Shown here piece after piece: positions 34,552-44,595 of a stretch of DNA of 64,000 bases (position 1 is the stretch's first letter; the number at the start of each line of letters is the position of its first letter). The notes under the pieces are model-generated. The model had not been told where the DNA came from. It ran no database searches and saw only the letters and a list, made by a program, of their open reading frames with translations. The translations under genes and the position numbers were made by a program. Origin of the DNA: Wagnerdoeblera intermedia (lineage in GTDB: Bacteria > Pseudomonadota > Alphaproteobacteria > Rhodobacterales > Rhodobacteraceae); the NCBI RefSeq assembly GCF_042647465.1, contig NZ_JBHRVN010000004.1. One strand, written 5' to 3'.

Positions 34552-35254
34552 ACCCTTCCTGATCGGCGAAAATATGACCGGGGGGTATGGCGGCGCAGAC
34601 ATCCTGCACGGCTGCACCCTGGCGGTGGAGCGCGGCGAGATTGCCGTGATCGTCGGCCCCAATGGCGCGGGGAAATCCACCGCGATGAAGGCCGTTTTCG
34701 GCATGCTGAACCTGCGCGAAGGCGCGGTGCGCTTTGACGGAGAGGATATCACCCGCCTCAGCCCGCAGGACCGCGTGGTCAAGGGCATGGGCTTTGTGCC
34801 GCAGACCCATAACATCTTCACCTCGATGTCGGTCGAGGAGAACCTGGAGATGGGGGCCTTCATCCGGCGTGATGATTTCCGCGATACCATGGCGCAGGTT
34901 TATGATCTGTTTCCGATCCTGAAAGAAAAGCGCAACCAGCCCGCAGGAGAGCTGTCAGGTGGTCAGCGCCAGCAGGTCGCCGTGGGCCGCGCGCTGATGA
35001 CCCGCCCGAAAGTCCTGATGCTCGATGAGCCGACGGCGGGCGTCTCGCCCATCGTGATGGATGAGCTTTTTGACCGCATCATCGAGATCGCCCGCACCGG
35101 CATCTCGATCCTGATGGTCGAGCAAAACGCCCGCCAGGCGCTGGAGATTGCCGATAAGGGTTATGTCCTTGTGCAGGGTGCCAATCGATTCACCGACACC
35201 GGCAAGGCCCTGATGGCCGATCCGGAGGTCCGCCGCTCCTTCCTGGGGGGCTGA
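34544..35254 (+). CDS. livF: Branched-chain amino acid-type ABC transporter, ATPase LivF
   Basis: A 236-residue ABC ATPase with Walker A VGPNGAGKST, signature LSGGQRQQVAVGRALM and Walker B VLMLDEPTAGVSP, and the H-loop region replaced by VEQNARQALEIADKGYVL as usual in LivF. I chose ATG 34544 (MAEPFLIG), overlapping the livG stop by eight bases; ATG 34532 would add four residues. It ends four bases before a short frame that leads into livH. Confidence 0.92.
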   Translation: MAEPFLIGENMTGGYGGADILHGCTLAVERGEIAVIVGPNGAGKSTAMKAVFGMLNLREGAVRFDGEDITRLSPQDRVVKGMGFVPQTHNIFTSMSVEENLEMGAFIRRDDFRDTMAQVYDLFPILKEKRNQPAGELSGGQRQQVAVGRALMTRPKVLMLDEPTAGVSPIVMDELFDRIIEIARTGISILMVEQNARQALEIADKGYVLVQGANRFTDTGKALMADPEVRRSFLGG

Positions 35255-35257
35255 GAG

Positions 35258-35329
35258 ATGACGATGCTTTTCGCTCAGATCGCGGTGCTGCCGCCGGGTG
35301 TCGGTCACCTCTTCGGGGAGGTCCGCTGA
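35258..35329 (+). CDS. Possible 23-codon linking ORF before livH
   Basis: A frame MTMLFAQIAVLPPGVGHLFG, EVR runs from ATG 35258, three bases after the livF stop, to a TGA that shares its last base with the livH start (TGATG). It fills the gap between two coupled genes and contains the livH ribosome site GGGGAGG. It may only keep ribosomes moving from livF to livH. No function in the peptide is implied. Confidence 0.3.
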   Translation: MTMLFAQIAVLPPGVGHLFGEVR

Positions 35330-36339
35330 TGGATATTCTCAACGCCTTTGTGGCGCTTCTTAATTTCGTGGTGATCCCCGGAGCCACCTATGGCGCGCAG
35401 CTTGCGCTTGGGGCGCTTGGGGTGACGCTGGTCTATGGCATCCTGCGGTTCTCAAACTTTGCCCATGGCGACACCATGGCCTTCGGCACGGCGGCCACCA
35501 TCCTGGTGACCTGGGGGCTGACGGCGGCGGGCATTACCTTCGGCCCGCTGCCCACGGCGCTGCTGGCGCTGCCCTTCGGGATCGCGGCCACCATCGCGCT
35601 TCTCCTCGGCACCGACCGGCTGGTCTACCGCTTCTACCGCCGCGTGAAAGCCGCGCCGGTGATCTTCGTCATGGTCTCGATGGGGGTGATGTTCGTGATG
35701 AACGGGCTCAACCGCTTCATCATCGGGGTTGGCGACATCAATTTCGTCGATGGCGAGCGGTTTCTGATCACCGCCAAAGGCTTTCGCGATGCCACCGGTC
35801 TGGCAGAGCCGCTGGCGCTGCGCATGACGCAGGTCATCACCCTGGTGACGGCGGCCATTGCGGTGGCGCTGCTCTTCTGGTTCCTGAACCGCACCCGCAC
35901 CGGCAAATCCATGCGGGCGTTTTCGGACAACGAAGATCTCGCGCTATTGTCGGGCATCAACCCTGATCACGTGGTGCGCGTCACCTGGATGATCGTGGCG
36001 GCCCTGGCGACTACGGCCGGCGTGCTTTATGGCCTTGATAAAAGCTTTAAAGCCTTCACCTATTTCCAGCTTCTGCTGCCGATCTTTGCCTCGGCTGTGG
36101 TGGGCGGGCTTGGCAATCCGGTCGGCGCCATCGCGGGCGGTTTTGTGATCGCCTTCTCGGAAGTGACGGTGACCTATGCCTGGAAGAAGGTCGCCACCTA
36201 TCTGCTGCCCGAGAGCCTGGCCCCTGAGGGGCTGATGCAGCTGATGGGGACGGATTACAAATTCGCCGTTTCCTTCGCCATTCTGGTGGTTGTTCTGCTG
36301 ATCAGGCCGACCGGCATTTTCAAAGGAAAATCGGTATGA
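35329..36339 (+). CDS. livH: Branched-chain amino acid-type ABC transporter, permease LivH
   Basis: A 336-residue inner-membrane protein with about eight hydrophobic segments and the LivH signature: GATYGAQLALGALGVTLVYGILRFSNFAHGDTMAFG near the start, MRAFSDNEDLALLSGINPD in the cytoplasmic loop, and FASAVVGGLGNPVGAIAGGFVIAF, the conserved GGLGN-P-GA coupling element. A GGGGAGG ribosome site precedes ATG 35329. The stop overlaps the livM start as ATGA. Confidence 0.93.
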   Translation: MDILNAFVALLNFVVIPGATYGAQLALGALGVTLVYGILRFSNFAHGDTMAFGTAATILVTWGLTAAGITFGPLPTALLALPFGIAATIALLLGTDRLVYRFYRRVKAAPVIFVMVSMGVMFVMNGLNRFIIGVGDINFVDGERFLITAKGFRDATGLAEPLALRMTQVITLVTAAIAVALLFWFLNRTRTGKSMRAFSDNEDLALLSGINPDHVVRVTWMIVAALATTAGVLYGLDKSFKAFTYFQLLLPIFASAVVGGLGNPVGAIAGGFVIAFSEVTVTYAWKKVATYLLPESLAPEGLMQLMGTDYKFAVSFAILVVVLLIRPTGIFKGKSV

Positions 36340-37646
36340 GCGCGCGTCTTCGTCCTGTCCTCCTTTTCGGCGCGGTGGCGCTGCTCTATCTGGCGACGGC
36401 TTATGTCTATGGCTGGAACCTGACGCTGGCCATCGTCAACATGGGGCTGATCGGGGCCATCATGGCCCTCGGTGTGAATATGCAGTGGGGTTATGCCGGG
36501 CTCTTCAACATCGGGATCATGGGCTTTGTGGCGCTTGGCGGTCTGGCCGCCGTTCTGGTCTCGATTCCCCCGGTGCCAGAGGCCTGGGCCGCCGGCGGCA
36601 TGGGCATTCTGCTCGGGCTGCTGATCGGGGCTGCGACCATCGCCGGTGCGGTTCTGATGTGGAAAAAGCTGCCCCCCGGCAAGCTGCGCGGGTTGGTCAT
36701 TGTGGCCTTTCTGATTGTCGGCTTCTGGCTTTACGGCAGGATTTTCAGCCCGGCGGTCAGCGCGGTTGAGGCGGTCAACCCCGCCGGGACCGGATTTCTT
36801 GGCGGCATGGGCCTTCCCGTCCTCTTTGCCTGGCCTGCGGGCGGGCTTCTTGCGGCAGGGGCTGCCTGGATCATCGGCAAAACTGCTCTCGGTCTGCGCT
36901 CGGATTATCTGGCGATCGCCACCCTCGGGATTTCAGAGATCATCATTGCGATCCTGAAAAATGAGGACTGGCTGAACCGCGGGGTTAAAAACGTCATCGG
37001 CATCCCGCGTCCCTGGCCCGTCCCCTATGAGGTGGAACTGCAGCAGGATCAGGGCTTTCTGGCCTGGGCTGCCGATTGGGGCGCAAGTGCTGCCACGGCA
37101 TCAAGCATCATCGTGAAGCTCAGCTATGCGGGGCTGTTCCTGGCCGTGCTTCTTTTGCTGATCACCCTGGTAGAGCTGTCCTGGCGCAGCCCCTGGGGCC
37201 GCATGATGCGCGCGATCCGCGACAATGAGGTCTCAGCCGCGGCTATGGGCAAAGACGTCACCCGCCGCCATCTGCAGATCTTCGTGCTGGGCTCGGCGGT
37301 CGTCGGCGTGGCCGGTGCGATGATGACCACGCTCGATGGTCAGCTGACCCCGGGCAGCTATCAGCCTTTGCGCTTCACCTTCCTGATCTGGGTCATGGTG
37401 ATCGTGGGGGGATCGGGCAACAACTGGGGCTCGCTGCTGGGCGGCATGCTGATCTGGTGGCTCTGGATCATGGTGGAGCCGATGGGGATCTGGCTGATGC
37501 AGATGATCACCGCAGGCATGGCCGATGGCTACTGGCTGAAGAAGCATCTGATCGACAGCGCCGCCCATATGCGGATGCTGACCATGGGGATCATTCTGCT
37601 GCTGGTGCTGAGGTTCAGCCCGCGCGGGCTACTGCCCGAGAAGTAA
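36336..37646 (+). CDS. livM: Branched-chain amino acid-type ABC transporter, permease LivM
   Basis: A 436-residue membrane protein, somewhat longer than usual because of a loop at about residues 105-150 with extra hydrophobic sequence. LivM marks are GALGVNMQWGYAGLFNIGIMGFVALGG-like NMQWGYAGLFNIGIMGFVALGG, LRSDYLAIATLGISEII, MMRAIRDNEVSAAAMGKDV and VMVIVGGSGNNWGSLLGGM. It forms the translocation pore with LivH. It is the last gene of the operon; two hairpins lie before the convergent infC gene. Confidence 0.92.
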   Translation: MSARLRPVLLFGAVALLYLATAYVYGWNLTLAIVNMGLIGAIMALGVNMQWGYAGLFNIGIMGFVALGGLAAVLVSIPPVPEAWAAGGMGILLGLLIGAATIAGAVLMWKKLPPGKLRGLVIVAFLIVGFWLYGRIFSPAVSAVEAVNPAGTGFLGGMGLPVLFAWPAGGLLAAGAAWIIGKTALGLRSDYLAIATLGISEIIIAILKNEDWLNRGVKNVIGIPRPWPVPYEVELQQDQGFLAWAADWGASAATASSIIVKLSYAGLFLAVLLLLITLVELSWRSPWGRMMRAIRDNEVSAAAMGKDVTRRHLQIFVLGSAVVGVAGAMMTTLDGQLTPGSYQPLRFTFLIWVMVIVGGSGNNWGSLLGGMLIWWLWIMVEPMGIWLMQMITAGMADGYWLKKHLIDSAAHMRMLTMGIILLLVLRFSPRGLLPEK

Positions 37647-37653
37647 GAAAAGC

Positions 37654-37684
37654 GCGGGGGGCCGGTGTGAAACCGGCCCCCCGC
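37654..37684 (+). terminator. GC-rich hairpin after livM
   Basis: GCGGGGGGCCGGT (37654-37666) pairs with ACCGGCCCCCCGC (37672-37684) around GTGAA. The stem is very stable, but no T-run follows directly. Confidence 0.6.
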
Positions 37685-37713
37685 CTGCCAGGAAAGGCTT
37701 CGCGCCGGACAGC

Positions 37714-37748
37714 AAAAAGCCCCGCCGGAGGATCCCGGCGGGGCTTTT
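37714..37748. terminator. Bidirectional terminator between livM and infC
   Basis: AAAAAGCCCCGCCGG (37714-37728) pairs with CCGGCGGGGCTTTT (37735-37748). T-tracts on both strands suit the convergent livM and infC transcripts. Confidence 0.9.
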
Positions 37749-37767
37749 CAAATCAAAGGATCAGGCC

Positions 37768-38307
37768 TTATTTCGGGCCGATCATCATGACCATCTGGCG
37801 GCCTTCGAGCTTGGGCATCGATTCCACTTTGCCGATCTCGGTGACTTCGCCGGCGACGCGGTTCAGCAGTTCCATACCGAGCTGCTGGTGCGCCATTTCC
37901 CGGCCACGGAAGCGCAGGGTGACTTTCACCTTGTCGCCGTCGGTCAGGAATTTGATAACCGAGCGCATTTTGACCTGGTAATCATGCTCATCCGTACCCG
38001 GACGGAACTTGATTTCCTTGATCTCAATGATCTTTTGCTTCTTACGGGCTTCGGCTTCGCGCTTCTGCTGTTCGAATTTGAACTTGCCGAAGTCCATAAT
38101 CTTGCAGACCGGGGGCTCAGCGTTGGGCGAAATCTCTACCAGGTCAAGCCCGGCTTCTTCGGCCATTGCCAGAGCGCGAGCCGGCGTGACAACGCCCACA
38201 TTCTCGCCATCCGCCCCGATGAGGCGAATCTCCGTTGCGCGGATACGTTCGTTTACGCGCGGCCCCGTTTCACGTTGCGGCGGGGCGTTATGAGGTCTGC
38301 GTGCTAT
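37768..38307 (-). CDS. infC: Translation initiation factor IF-3 with apparent AUA start
   Basis: IF3 proofreads start-codon and initiator-tRNA pairing on the 30S subunit. The N-domain (VNERIRATEIRLIGADGENVGVV), the linker (KREAEARKKQKIIEIKEIKFRPG) and the C-domain (VTLRFRGREMAHQQLG) are all present. The family N-terminus ARRPHNAPPQRETG begins right after codon 38307-38305, which is ATA, preceded by GGAG at seven-base spacing. No ATG, GTG or TTG lies near. The next conventional start upstream (38535) would add 76 unrelated residues. An ATA start giving 179 residues is therefore most likely, and it parallels the AUU start of E. coli infC used for autoregulation. Confidence 0.93.
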   Translation of the reverse strand: MARRPHNAPPQRETGPRVNERIRATEIRLIGADGENVGVVTPARALAMAEEAGLDLVEISPNAEPPVCKIMDFGKFKFEQQKREAEARKKQKIIEIKEIKFRPGTDEHDYQVKMRSVIKFLTDGDKVKVTLRFRGREMAHQQLGMELLNRVAGEVTEIGKVESMPKLEGRQMVMMIGPK

Positions 38308-38521
38308 GGTCTCTCTCCGTAAGCAGGGAAAACTTACGCGCAAAATAAGGCCAGAGGGTGTGACTTTCAACCCGCATTCTAAAGCCTGCCGGTGCCACAG
38401 GCGCAGAGCCGCCGCAAAACAGCGTGCAAAACGGATGTTTTGCGCATAATCAGCCAGAGCAATCCTCAGGCGACCCTCAGCCCGGGTCCGCCTGAAGACC
38501 ACAGGATCATGAGGAGGTTTC

Positions 38522-39184
38522 ATGAACAAGTCCATTTTCTTCGGCGCACTGCTCGTTCTGCTGGCAGGCGGCGGTTATTATCAGCTGGTTCACCTGCCCG
38601 CTCAGGAAACCGCCCGTCTTGAGGCCGAGCGTGCCGCTGCCGAAGCAAAAGCCGCTGAGGAAGCCCGCCTGAAAGCCGAGGCCGAAGCCGCTGAAGCCAA
38701 AGCCGCCGAAGAGGCCCGTGTGAAAGCCGAAGCCGAGGCTGCGGAAGCGAAAGCCGCTGAAGAAGCTGCCGCTGCGGCGGCCGCCGAAGCCGCCGCCCGC
38801 GAAGCTGCTGAAAAAGCCAAAGAAGCTGCAGGCGCTGCAGCTGATGCCGCAGCCGATGCGGCTGAGAAAGCTGCGGATGCGGCCGCCGAAGCCATGGGCG
38901 CGGTGAAAGACAGCCTCGCACCTGCCGCCAATGCCGCCGCCGAAGCTGCGGCCAATGCCGCCGATCAGGCTGCGGAAGCCGCAGGCGATGCCGCCGCCGC
39001 AGCCGGCGATGCCGCGCTTGATGCCGCCACCTTCACCGCTGACCGCGCGCTGGAGCTGATCGAAGCCTCTTCGCTGGATGCAGCAACCAAAGCGCAGTTG
39101 AAAGCCGCCGTTGAGACCACCCGCAATAACCCGGCCCTGGTCGGCCCGGTGCTGGAAAGCCTGCGCAACGCGCTCGGCCGCTGA
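38522..39184 (+). CDS. Membrane-anchored Ala/Glu/Lys-rich coiled-coil protein
   Basis: A 220-residue protein with one N-terminal hydrophobic anchor (IFFGALLVLLAGGGYYQLV) and a long Ala-rich helical region. A 17-residue unit, AEAKAAEEARLKAEAEA, is repeated with a Leu-to-Val change at about residues 40-80, followed by runs of Ala. This resembles the periplasmic helix domain of TolA, but no TolA C-domain is seen. The end (LELIEASSLDAATKAQLKAA) is less biased and may fold. AGGAGG precedes ATG 38522. The function is unknown; a periplasmic spacer or stalk is an inference. Confidence 0.7.
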   Translation: MNKSIFFGALLVLLAGGGYYQLVHLPAQETARLEAERAAAEAKAAEEARLKAEAEAAEAKAAEEARVKAEAEAAEAKAAEEAAAAAAAEAAAREAAEKAKEAAGAAADAAADAAEKAADAAAEAMGAVKDSLAPAANAAAEAAANAADQAAEAAGDAAAAAGDAALDAATFTADRALELIEASSLDAATKAQLKAAVETTRNNPALVGPVLESLRNALGR

Positions 39185-39205
39185 GCGCTGCCGGAGGGGA
39201 TCTGC

Positions 39206-39240
39206 AAAGGGGCCGTGCCATGCGCGGCCCCTTTCGCTTT
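39206..39240 (+). terminator. Intrinsic terminator after the Ala-rich protein gene
   Basis: AAAGGGGCCG (39206-39215) pairs with CGGCCCCTTT (39225-39234), followed by CGCTTT. Confidence 0.75.
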
Positions 39241-39362
39241 CGGGGTTTTCTGCGGCGAAAGCGCTGCCCTGCCCCTGGCCGCGACACCCCCTGCGGCAAA
39301 ATCATTTTTGCTCTCTCGCAATTCCTCTTCACGCCTCATCACGGGCAGGATATACGCGCGCC

Positions 39363-41162
<1,800 letters not shown>

Positions 41163-41169
41163 TCCATCC

Positions 41170-41208
41170 TCAGGGCCGGCAGCGACAGGCGCGCCGGCCC
41201 TGATTTTT
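41170..41208 (+). terminator. Strong intrinsic terminator of lepA
   Basis: TCAGGGCCGGC (41170-41180) pairs with GCCGGCCCTGA (41193-41203), followed directly by TTTTT. Confidence 0.92.
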
Positions 41209-41296
41209 GCTCACGCGATTTTGCGTTCATCGCGTTGCAGCCGCCCTGAGACGGCGGCGTTCTCTGCTCAGTCTCCGATGTTGACGGACCACTCCC

Positions 41297-41599
41297 ATGA
41301 CTTCACTGCCCCGCCACCTGAGCCTGCTGATCGCTTTGCTGATGGGAGGGGCTGTGCCGATGCCTGCTCTGGCTGCCGGAGAGAACCTGAAGGTCACCTC
41401 GCTCAAGGCCAGTGCGGCCGGGTTTTACGAGGTGGTTGTCGCCACCCCCACAGCCGGACGCCCGGTGACCTGCGTTTTGCGCGACGCCTCGGGCAAAGCC
41501 CTGGCGCGCAACACCTGGATCAGCCAGACGCCGGAAACCACGGTTCCGGTCCGCCATCCCGGCGCGCCCCCGTGTTCTGCGGTCTGCGCGGCGGACTGA
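41297..41599 (+). CDS. Small exported protein
   Basis: A 100-residue protein with a clear signal peptide (LSLLIALLMGGAVPMPALAA). The mature part, about 73 residues, has a beta-like pattern (LKVTSLKASAAGFYEVVVATPTA, RPVTCVLRDASGKALARNTW) and three cysteines, one near the middle and two at the end (PPCSAVCAAD). Disulphide bonding is possible. I do not recognise the family. It stands alone between lepA and the amino-sugar kinase gene, with no strong ribosome site. Confidence 0.6.
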   Translation: MTSLPRHLSLLIALLMGGAVPMPALAAGENLKVTSLKASAAGFYEVVVATPTAGRPVTCVLRDASGKALARNTWISQTPETTVPVRHPGAPPCSAVCAAD

Positions 41600-41672
41600 C
41601 CACCCTCCGGCGCAAGGCTCTGCTGGCAGAGCGCGCTGCGGCGCGCTAAACTACAGGGAAAGGAGCAGGTTT

Positions 41673-42518
41673 ATGCAATATTTCCTTGGGGTTGATGGCG
41701 GCGGCACCGGATGCCGTCTGCGCCTGAGCGATGCCTCAGGCAGGGTGCTGGCGGAAGTGTCGGAAGGTCCGGCCAATATCTCCACCGACCTGGAAGGCAC
41801 TTTGCGCAACATAATCGCCGGCAGCCAGGCGGCCCTGAAAGCCGCAGGCCTTCCGCCTTCCGCGCTGGAGCGGGTGAGCGCGGGGCTGGGGCTTGCGGGG
41901 GTCAATATCTCCGACAGCGCGCTCTGGGCCGGCCGCCTGCCCTTTGAACGGGCCCGCGTGGTGACGGATGCCTGGACCAGCACCCGGGGTGCCCTGGGCG
42001 AGAGCGACGGGATCGTCGCCGCGATCGGCACCGGATCGGTCTTTGCCTCTCTGCGCGGGGGCCACTACAGCCAGATCGGCGGCTGGGGATTTCACCTCGG
42101 TGACGAAGGCTCCGGCGCGGTTCTGGGCCGCATGCGGCTGGCAGCAACCCTGCGCGGTGTGGACGGCATCGCCCCGCTGACACCGCTGGGCCGCGCCACG
42201 CTGGCAGATTTGGGCGGGGCCGCAGCGCTGCCCGGCTTTGCCAAAGACGCCCGCCCCGCCGACTACGCCCGCCTTGCCCCGGCGCTGTTTGAGGACCCCG
42301 ATGATCCCATGGCCGCGGCCGTTCTGAACACTGCAGCCGAAGACATCGCGGCTTTGATTGAGCGGCTGCAGGAGGGCAGCCCCCTGCCCGTCACCTGGAC
42401 CGGCGGTCTCGGGCTGCTCTGGGCCACCCGCATTGGTCAGCGCTGGCCGGAACGCGCCGCCTGTGGCACCGCACTTGACGGCGCCATGGCGCTTGCCTTT
42501 TCCCTCAGGGAGGCGTGA
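41673..42518 (+). CDS. N-acetylglucosamine kinase-like protein (BadF/BadG/BcrA/BcrD ATPase family)
   Basis: The 281-residue protein starts MQYFLGVDGGGTGCRLRLSD, the DGGGT phosphate-1 motif of the ASKHA fold. It continues with GLGLAGVNI, VVTDAWTSTRGALGESDGIVAAIGTGS (phosphate-2) and the GWGFHLGDEGSGAVLGR motif typical of the BadF family and eukaryotic NAGK. Linkage with nagA (the two genes overlap) supports phosphorylation of GlcNAc or a related amino sugar recycled from the wall or from chitin. A GGAAAGGAG site precedes ATG 41673. The exact sugar is inferred from context. Confidence 0.85.
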   Translation: MQYFLGVDGGGTGCRLRLSDASGRVLAEVSEGPANISTDLEGTLRNIIAGSQAALKAAGLPPSALERVSAGLGLAGVNISDSALWAGRLPFERARVVTDAWTSTRGALGESDGIVAAIGTGSVFASLRGGHYSQIGGWGFHLGDEGSGAVLGRMRLAATLRGVDGIAPLTPLGRATLADLGGAAALPGFAKDARPADYARLAPALFEDPDDPMAAAVLNTAAEDIAALIERLQEGSPLPVTWTGGLGLLWATRIGQRWPERAACGTALDGAMALAFSLREA

Positions 42519-43636
42519 TGGACCGCTTCGCCCTTATCGCGCCCCGCCTCTTTGACGGTGAGAGCTTTCACGAAGATCTCGTCCTTCACATTGAGGATGG
42601 TCATATCGCCGCGCTCTCAGACCGCACGGGCCCCCTGCCGCAGCTGCGCGCAGAGGGTCTTGTGACACCGGGGATGGTGGATCTGCAGGTCAATGGCGGC
42701 GGCGGCGAGATGCTGGGCCCGACCACGGATCCGGCACAGATCGCGCGTCTGCTGGACACCCATGCAAAGCTGGGCGCCACCTCGATCCTGCCGACTCTGA
42801 TCACCGACAGCGCCGAAGTGACAGCCCGTGTGATTGCGGCCGGGATCGCCTGCCGCGATCTGCCCGGCTTTCTGGGTCTCCATCTTGAGGGGCCGCATCT
42901 CGATCCGGCCCGCAAGGGGGCGCATGATCCCGCACTGATCCGCCCGATGACCGACAAAGACCTGCAGCGCCTTCTCGCTGCGGCGCAGGCCCTGCCCGCG
43001 CTGATGGTCACCCTTGCCCCGGCCGCCGTCAGCGACGCCCAGATCACAAGGCTGGCCGCCGGGGGGGTGATCGTCTCGCTCGGCCACAGCGACTGCAGCT
43101 TTGAAGAGGCCGAAAGCGCCACCCGCGCAGGCGCGCGCTGCGCCACCCATCTCTTTAACGCCATGAGCCAGCCCCAGGGCCGCGCCCCGGGCCTTGCCGG
43201 CGCCGTTCTGGCCGGATCCCTTTGCGCGGGGATGATCGCCGACGGCCACCACATCTCGCTGCCGATGATGCAGATCGCGCTGCGGGCCAGGAGCGCCGGG
43301 ATCTACCTCGTCTCTGATGCCATGGCCGTAACGGGCACCGGCGATGACGGCTTTACCCTCAACGGTCGTCAGGTGCTGCGCCGCGACGGGCGGCTGACCC
43401 TTCAGGACGGCACCCTCGCGGGGGCTGATATCACCCTGCCCGAGAGCGTCGCGGTCCTGACCCGAACCGCCGGGATTGACCCCGCCCGTGCCATCGCCAT
43501 GGCCACCTCGGTTCCGGCGGATGTCATCGGCGCCAGCTGCGGGCGCATCGCTGCCGGTGGCCGCGCCGATCTCCTGACCCTGACAGAGGAGTTCAGGCTG
43601 ACAGCCGTTTGGAAAAGCGGCCGGCGCCTGAGCTGA
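42518..43636 (+). CDS. nagA: N-acetylglucosamine-6-phosphate deacetylase
   Basis: NagA removes the acetyl group from GlcNAc-6-P, producing glucosamine-6-P. The 372-residue amidohydrolase has VTPGMVDLQVNGGGG, GLHLEGPHLDPARKGAH (metal Glu), LGHSDCSFEEAESATRAGARCATHLFNAM (His ligands) and YLVSDAMAVTGTGD with the catalytic Asp. The start is ATG 42518, sharing a base with the kinase stop (TGATG); GTG 42515 is an alternative. The kinase-deacetylase pair makes a short amino-sugar salvage route. No nagB is in view. Confidence 0.94.
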   Translation: MDRFALIAPRLFDGESFHEDLVLHIEDGHIAALSDRTGPLPQLRAEGLVTPGMVDLQVNGGGGEMLGPTTDPAQIARLLDTHAKLGATSILPTLITDSAEVTARVIAAGIACRDLPGFLGLHLEGPHLDPARKGAHDPALIRPMTDKDLQRLLAAAQALPALMVTLAPAAVSDAQITRLAAGGVIVSLGHSDCSFEEAESATRAGARCATHLFNAMSQPQGRAPGLAGAVLAGSLCAGMIADGHHISLPMMQIALRARSAGIYLVSDAMAVTGTGDDGFTLNGRQVLRRDGRLTLQDGTLAGADITLPESVAVLTRTAGIDPARAIAMATSVPADVIGASCGRIAAGGRADLLTLTEEFRLTAVWKSGRRLS

Positions 43637-43646
43637 GCAACTGACC

Positions 43647-43670
43647 TGCGGCGGGATCAGACCCGCCGCA
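43647..43670. terminator. Hairpin between nagA and the convergent ygfZ-like gene
   Basis: TGCGGCGGG (43647-43655) pairs perfectly with CCCGCCGCA (43662-43670). The loop contains the stop codon of the minus-strand gene. CCTTTG follows on the plus strand. It probably ends nagA transcription. Confidence 0.6.
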
Positions 43671-44433
43671 CCTTTGCCAAGCCCGCCTGCATCTCTCCCT
43701 CGGCACGGTCAAAGCGCAGCCAGGCAATGGCGCGGTCCCCCGCACGGGTGAACAGCGTTCCCACCTCTTTGTCGCCCTGCAGGATCGGCGTGCCGGGGCC
43801 GGCCTCGCCCTCAACAGCGACCTGGACAAAGCCTTTACGCAGCTCGGTTTTATGCTTCATCCGGGCGGTCACTTCCTGCCCGACATAGCAGCCTTTGCGA
43901 AAATCCACGCCTGCCAGACGCTCAAAACCGGCCTCGAGAATATAGGTCTCATTCGGGATCAGCTCGATCCCGGCCTCCGGGATGACATGGGCCACGCGCA
44001 GCGCATCCCAGTCGATCGAGGGCGCAGCCCCCTCGGTGTCCGAATAAAGCCGCCAGCCCAGGTCCGGATGCCGCGGATCGGCCACCGCCCCGGCAGGGGC
44101 CGGACCGAGCCCACGGCTGACCTTCAAAGCGCTTTCCGTGATCTGCACATCCGCCCGCAGCCGGTACATCGACAGGCGGCGCAGAAGATCGCCGGCCTGC
44201 GCCTCTGCGGCATCAAGCAAAATCACCCCACGCCCGGGCGCGGCCACCAGGAAAAAATCCGCCAGATACTTTCCCTGCGGCGTCAGCAGCGCGGCATAAA
44301 GCGCCCCCTCGCCCAGACGCCGGACATCCTGGGTGATCAGCCCCTGCAGAAAGCTCTCACGATCTGCACCCGCAATTTCCAGAACCCTGCGGCCCGGATC
44401 CGCCTCACCCATCGACATCAGCGCCCCTTTCAT
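43657..44433 (-). CDS. ygfZ: YgfZ/GcvT-like folate-binding protein
   Basis: The 258-residue protein has the GcvT-like fold and the diagnostic YgfZ motif KGCYVGQEVTARMKHKTELRKG (about residues 178-200) with the conserved cysteine. YgfZ helps maintain some iron-sulphur enzymes using tetrahydrofolate. ITQDVRRLGEGALYAALLTPQGKYLADFFL is also typical. Several ATG codons are available near the start (44433, 44418, 44412); I chose the first. It is convergent with nagA, and its stop lies inside the shared hairpin. Confidence 0.88.
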   Translation of the reverse strand: MKGALMSMGEADPGRRVLEIAGADRESFLQGLITQDVRRLGEGALYAALLTPQGKYLADFFLVAAPGRGVILLDAAEAQAGDLLRRLSMYRLRADVQITESALKVSRGLGPAPAGAVADPRHPDLGWRLYSDTEGAAPSIDWDALRVAHVIPEAGIELIPNETYILEAGFERLAGVDFRKGCYVGQEVTARMKHKTELRKGFVQVAVEGEAGPGTPILQGDKEVGTLFTRAGDRAIAWLRFDRAEGEMQAGLAKVRRV

Positions 44434-44595
44434 CAACCTCAGCCCCTCATATAGGACCCCGCAGGCCCTCAGCCAGAGGCCATGGAAATTTTACCACCCG
44501 CCAAGGGGTTCAGCCGATCTGCCAGAGCGCCCCCCCCCCTTGTATCCACAGCGCCAGAGGTTAAGTCTGCCGCAGGAACGTGACGGGAAGATGAA

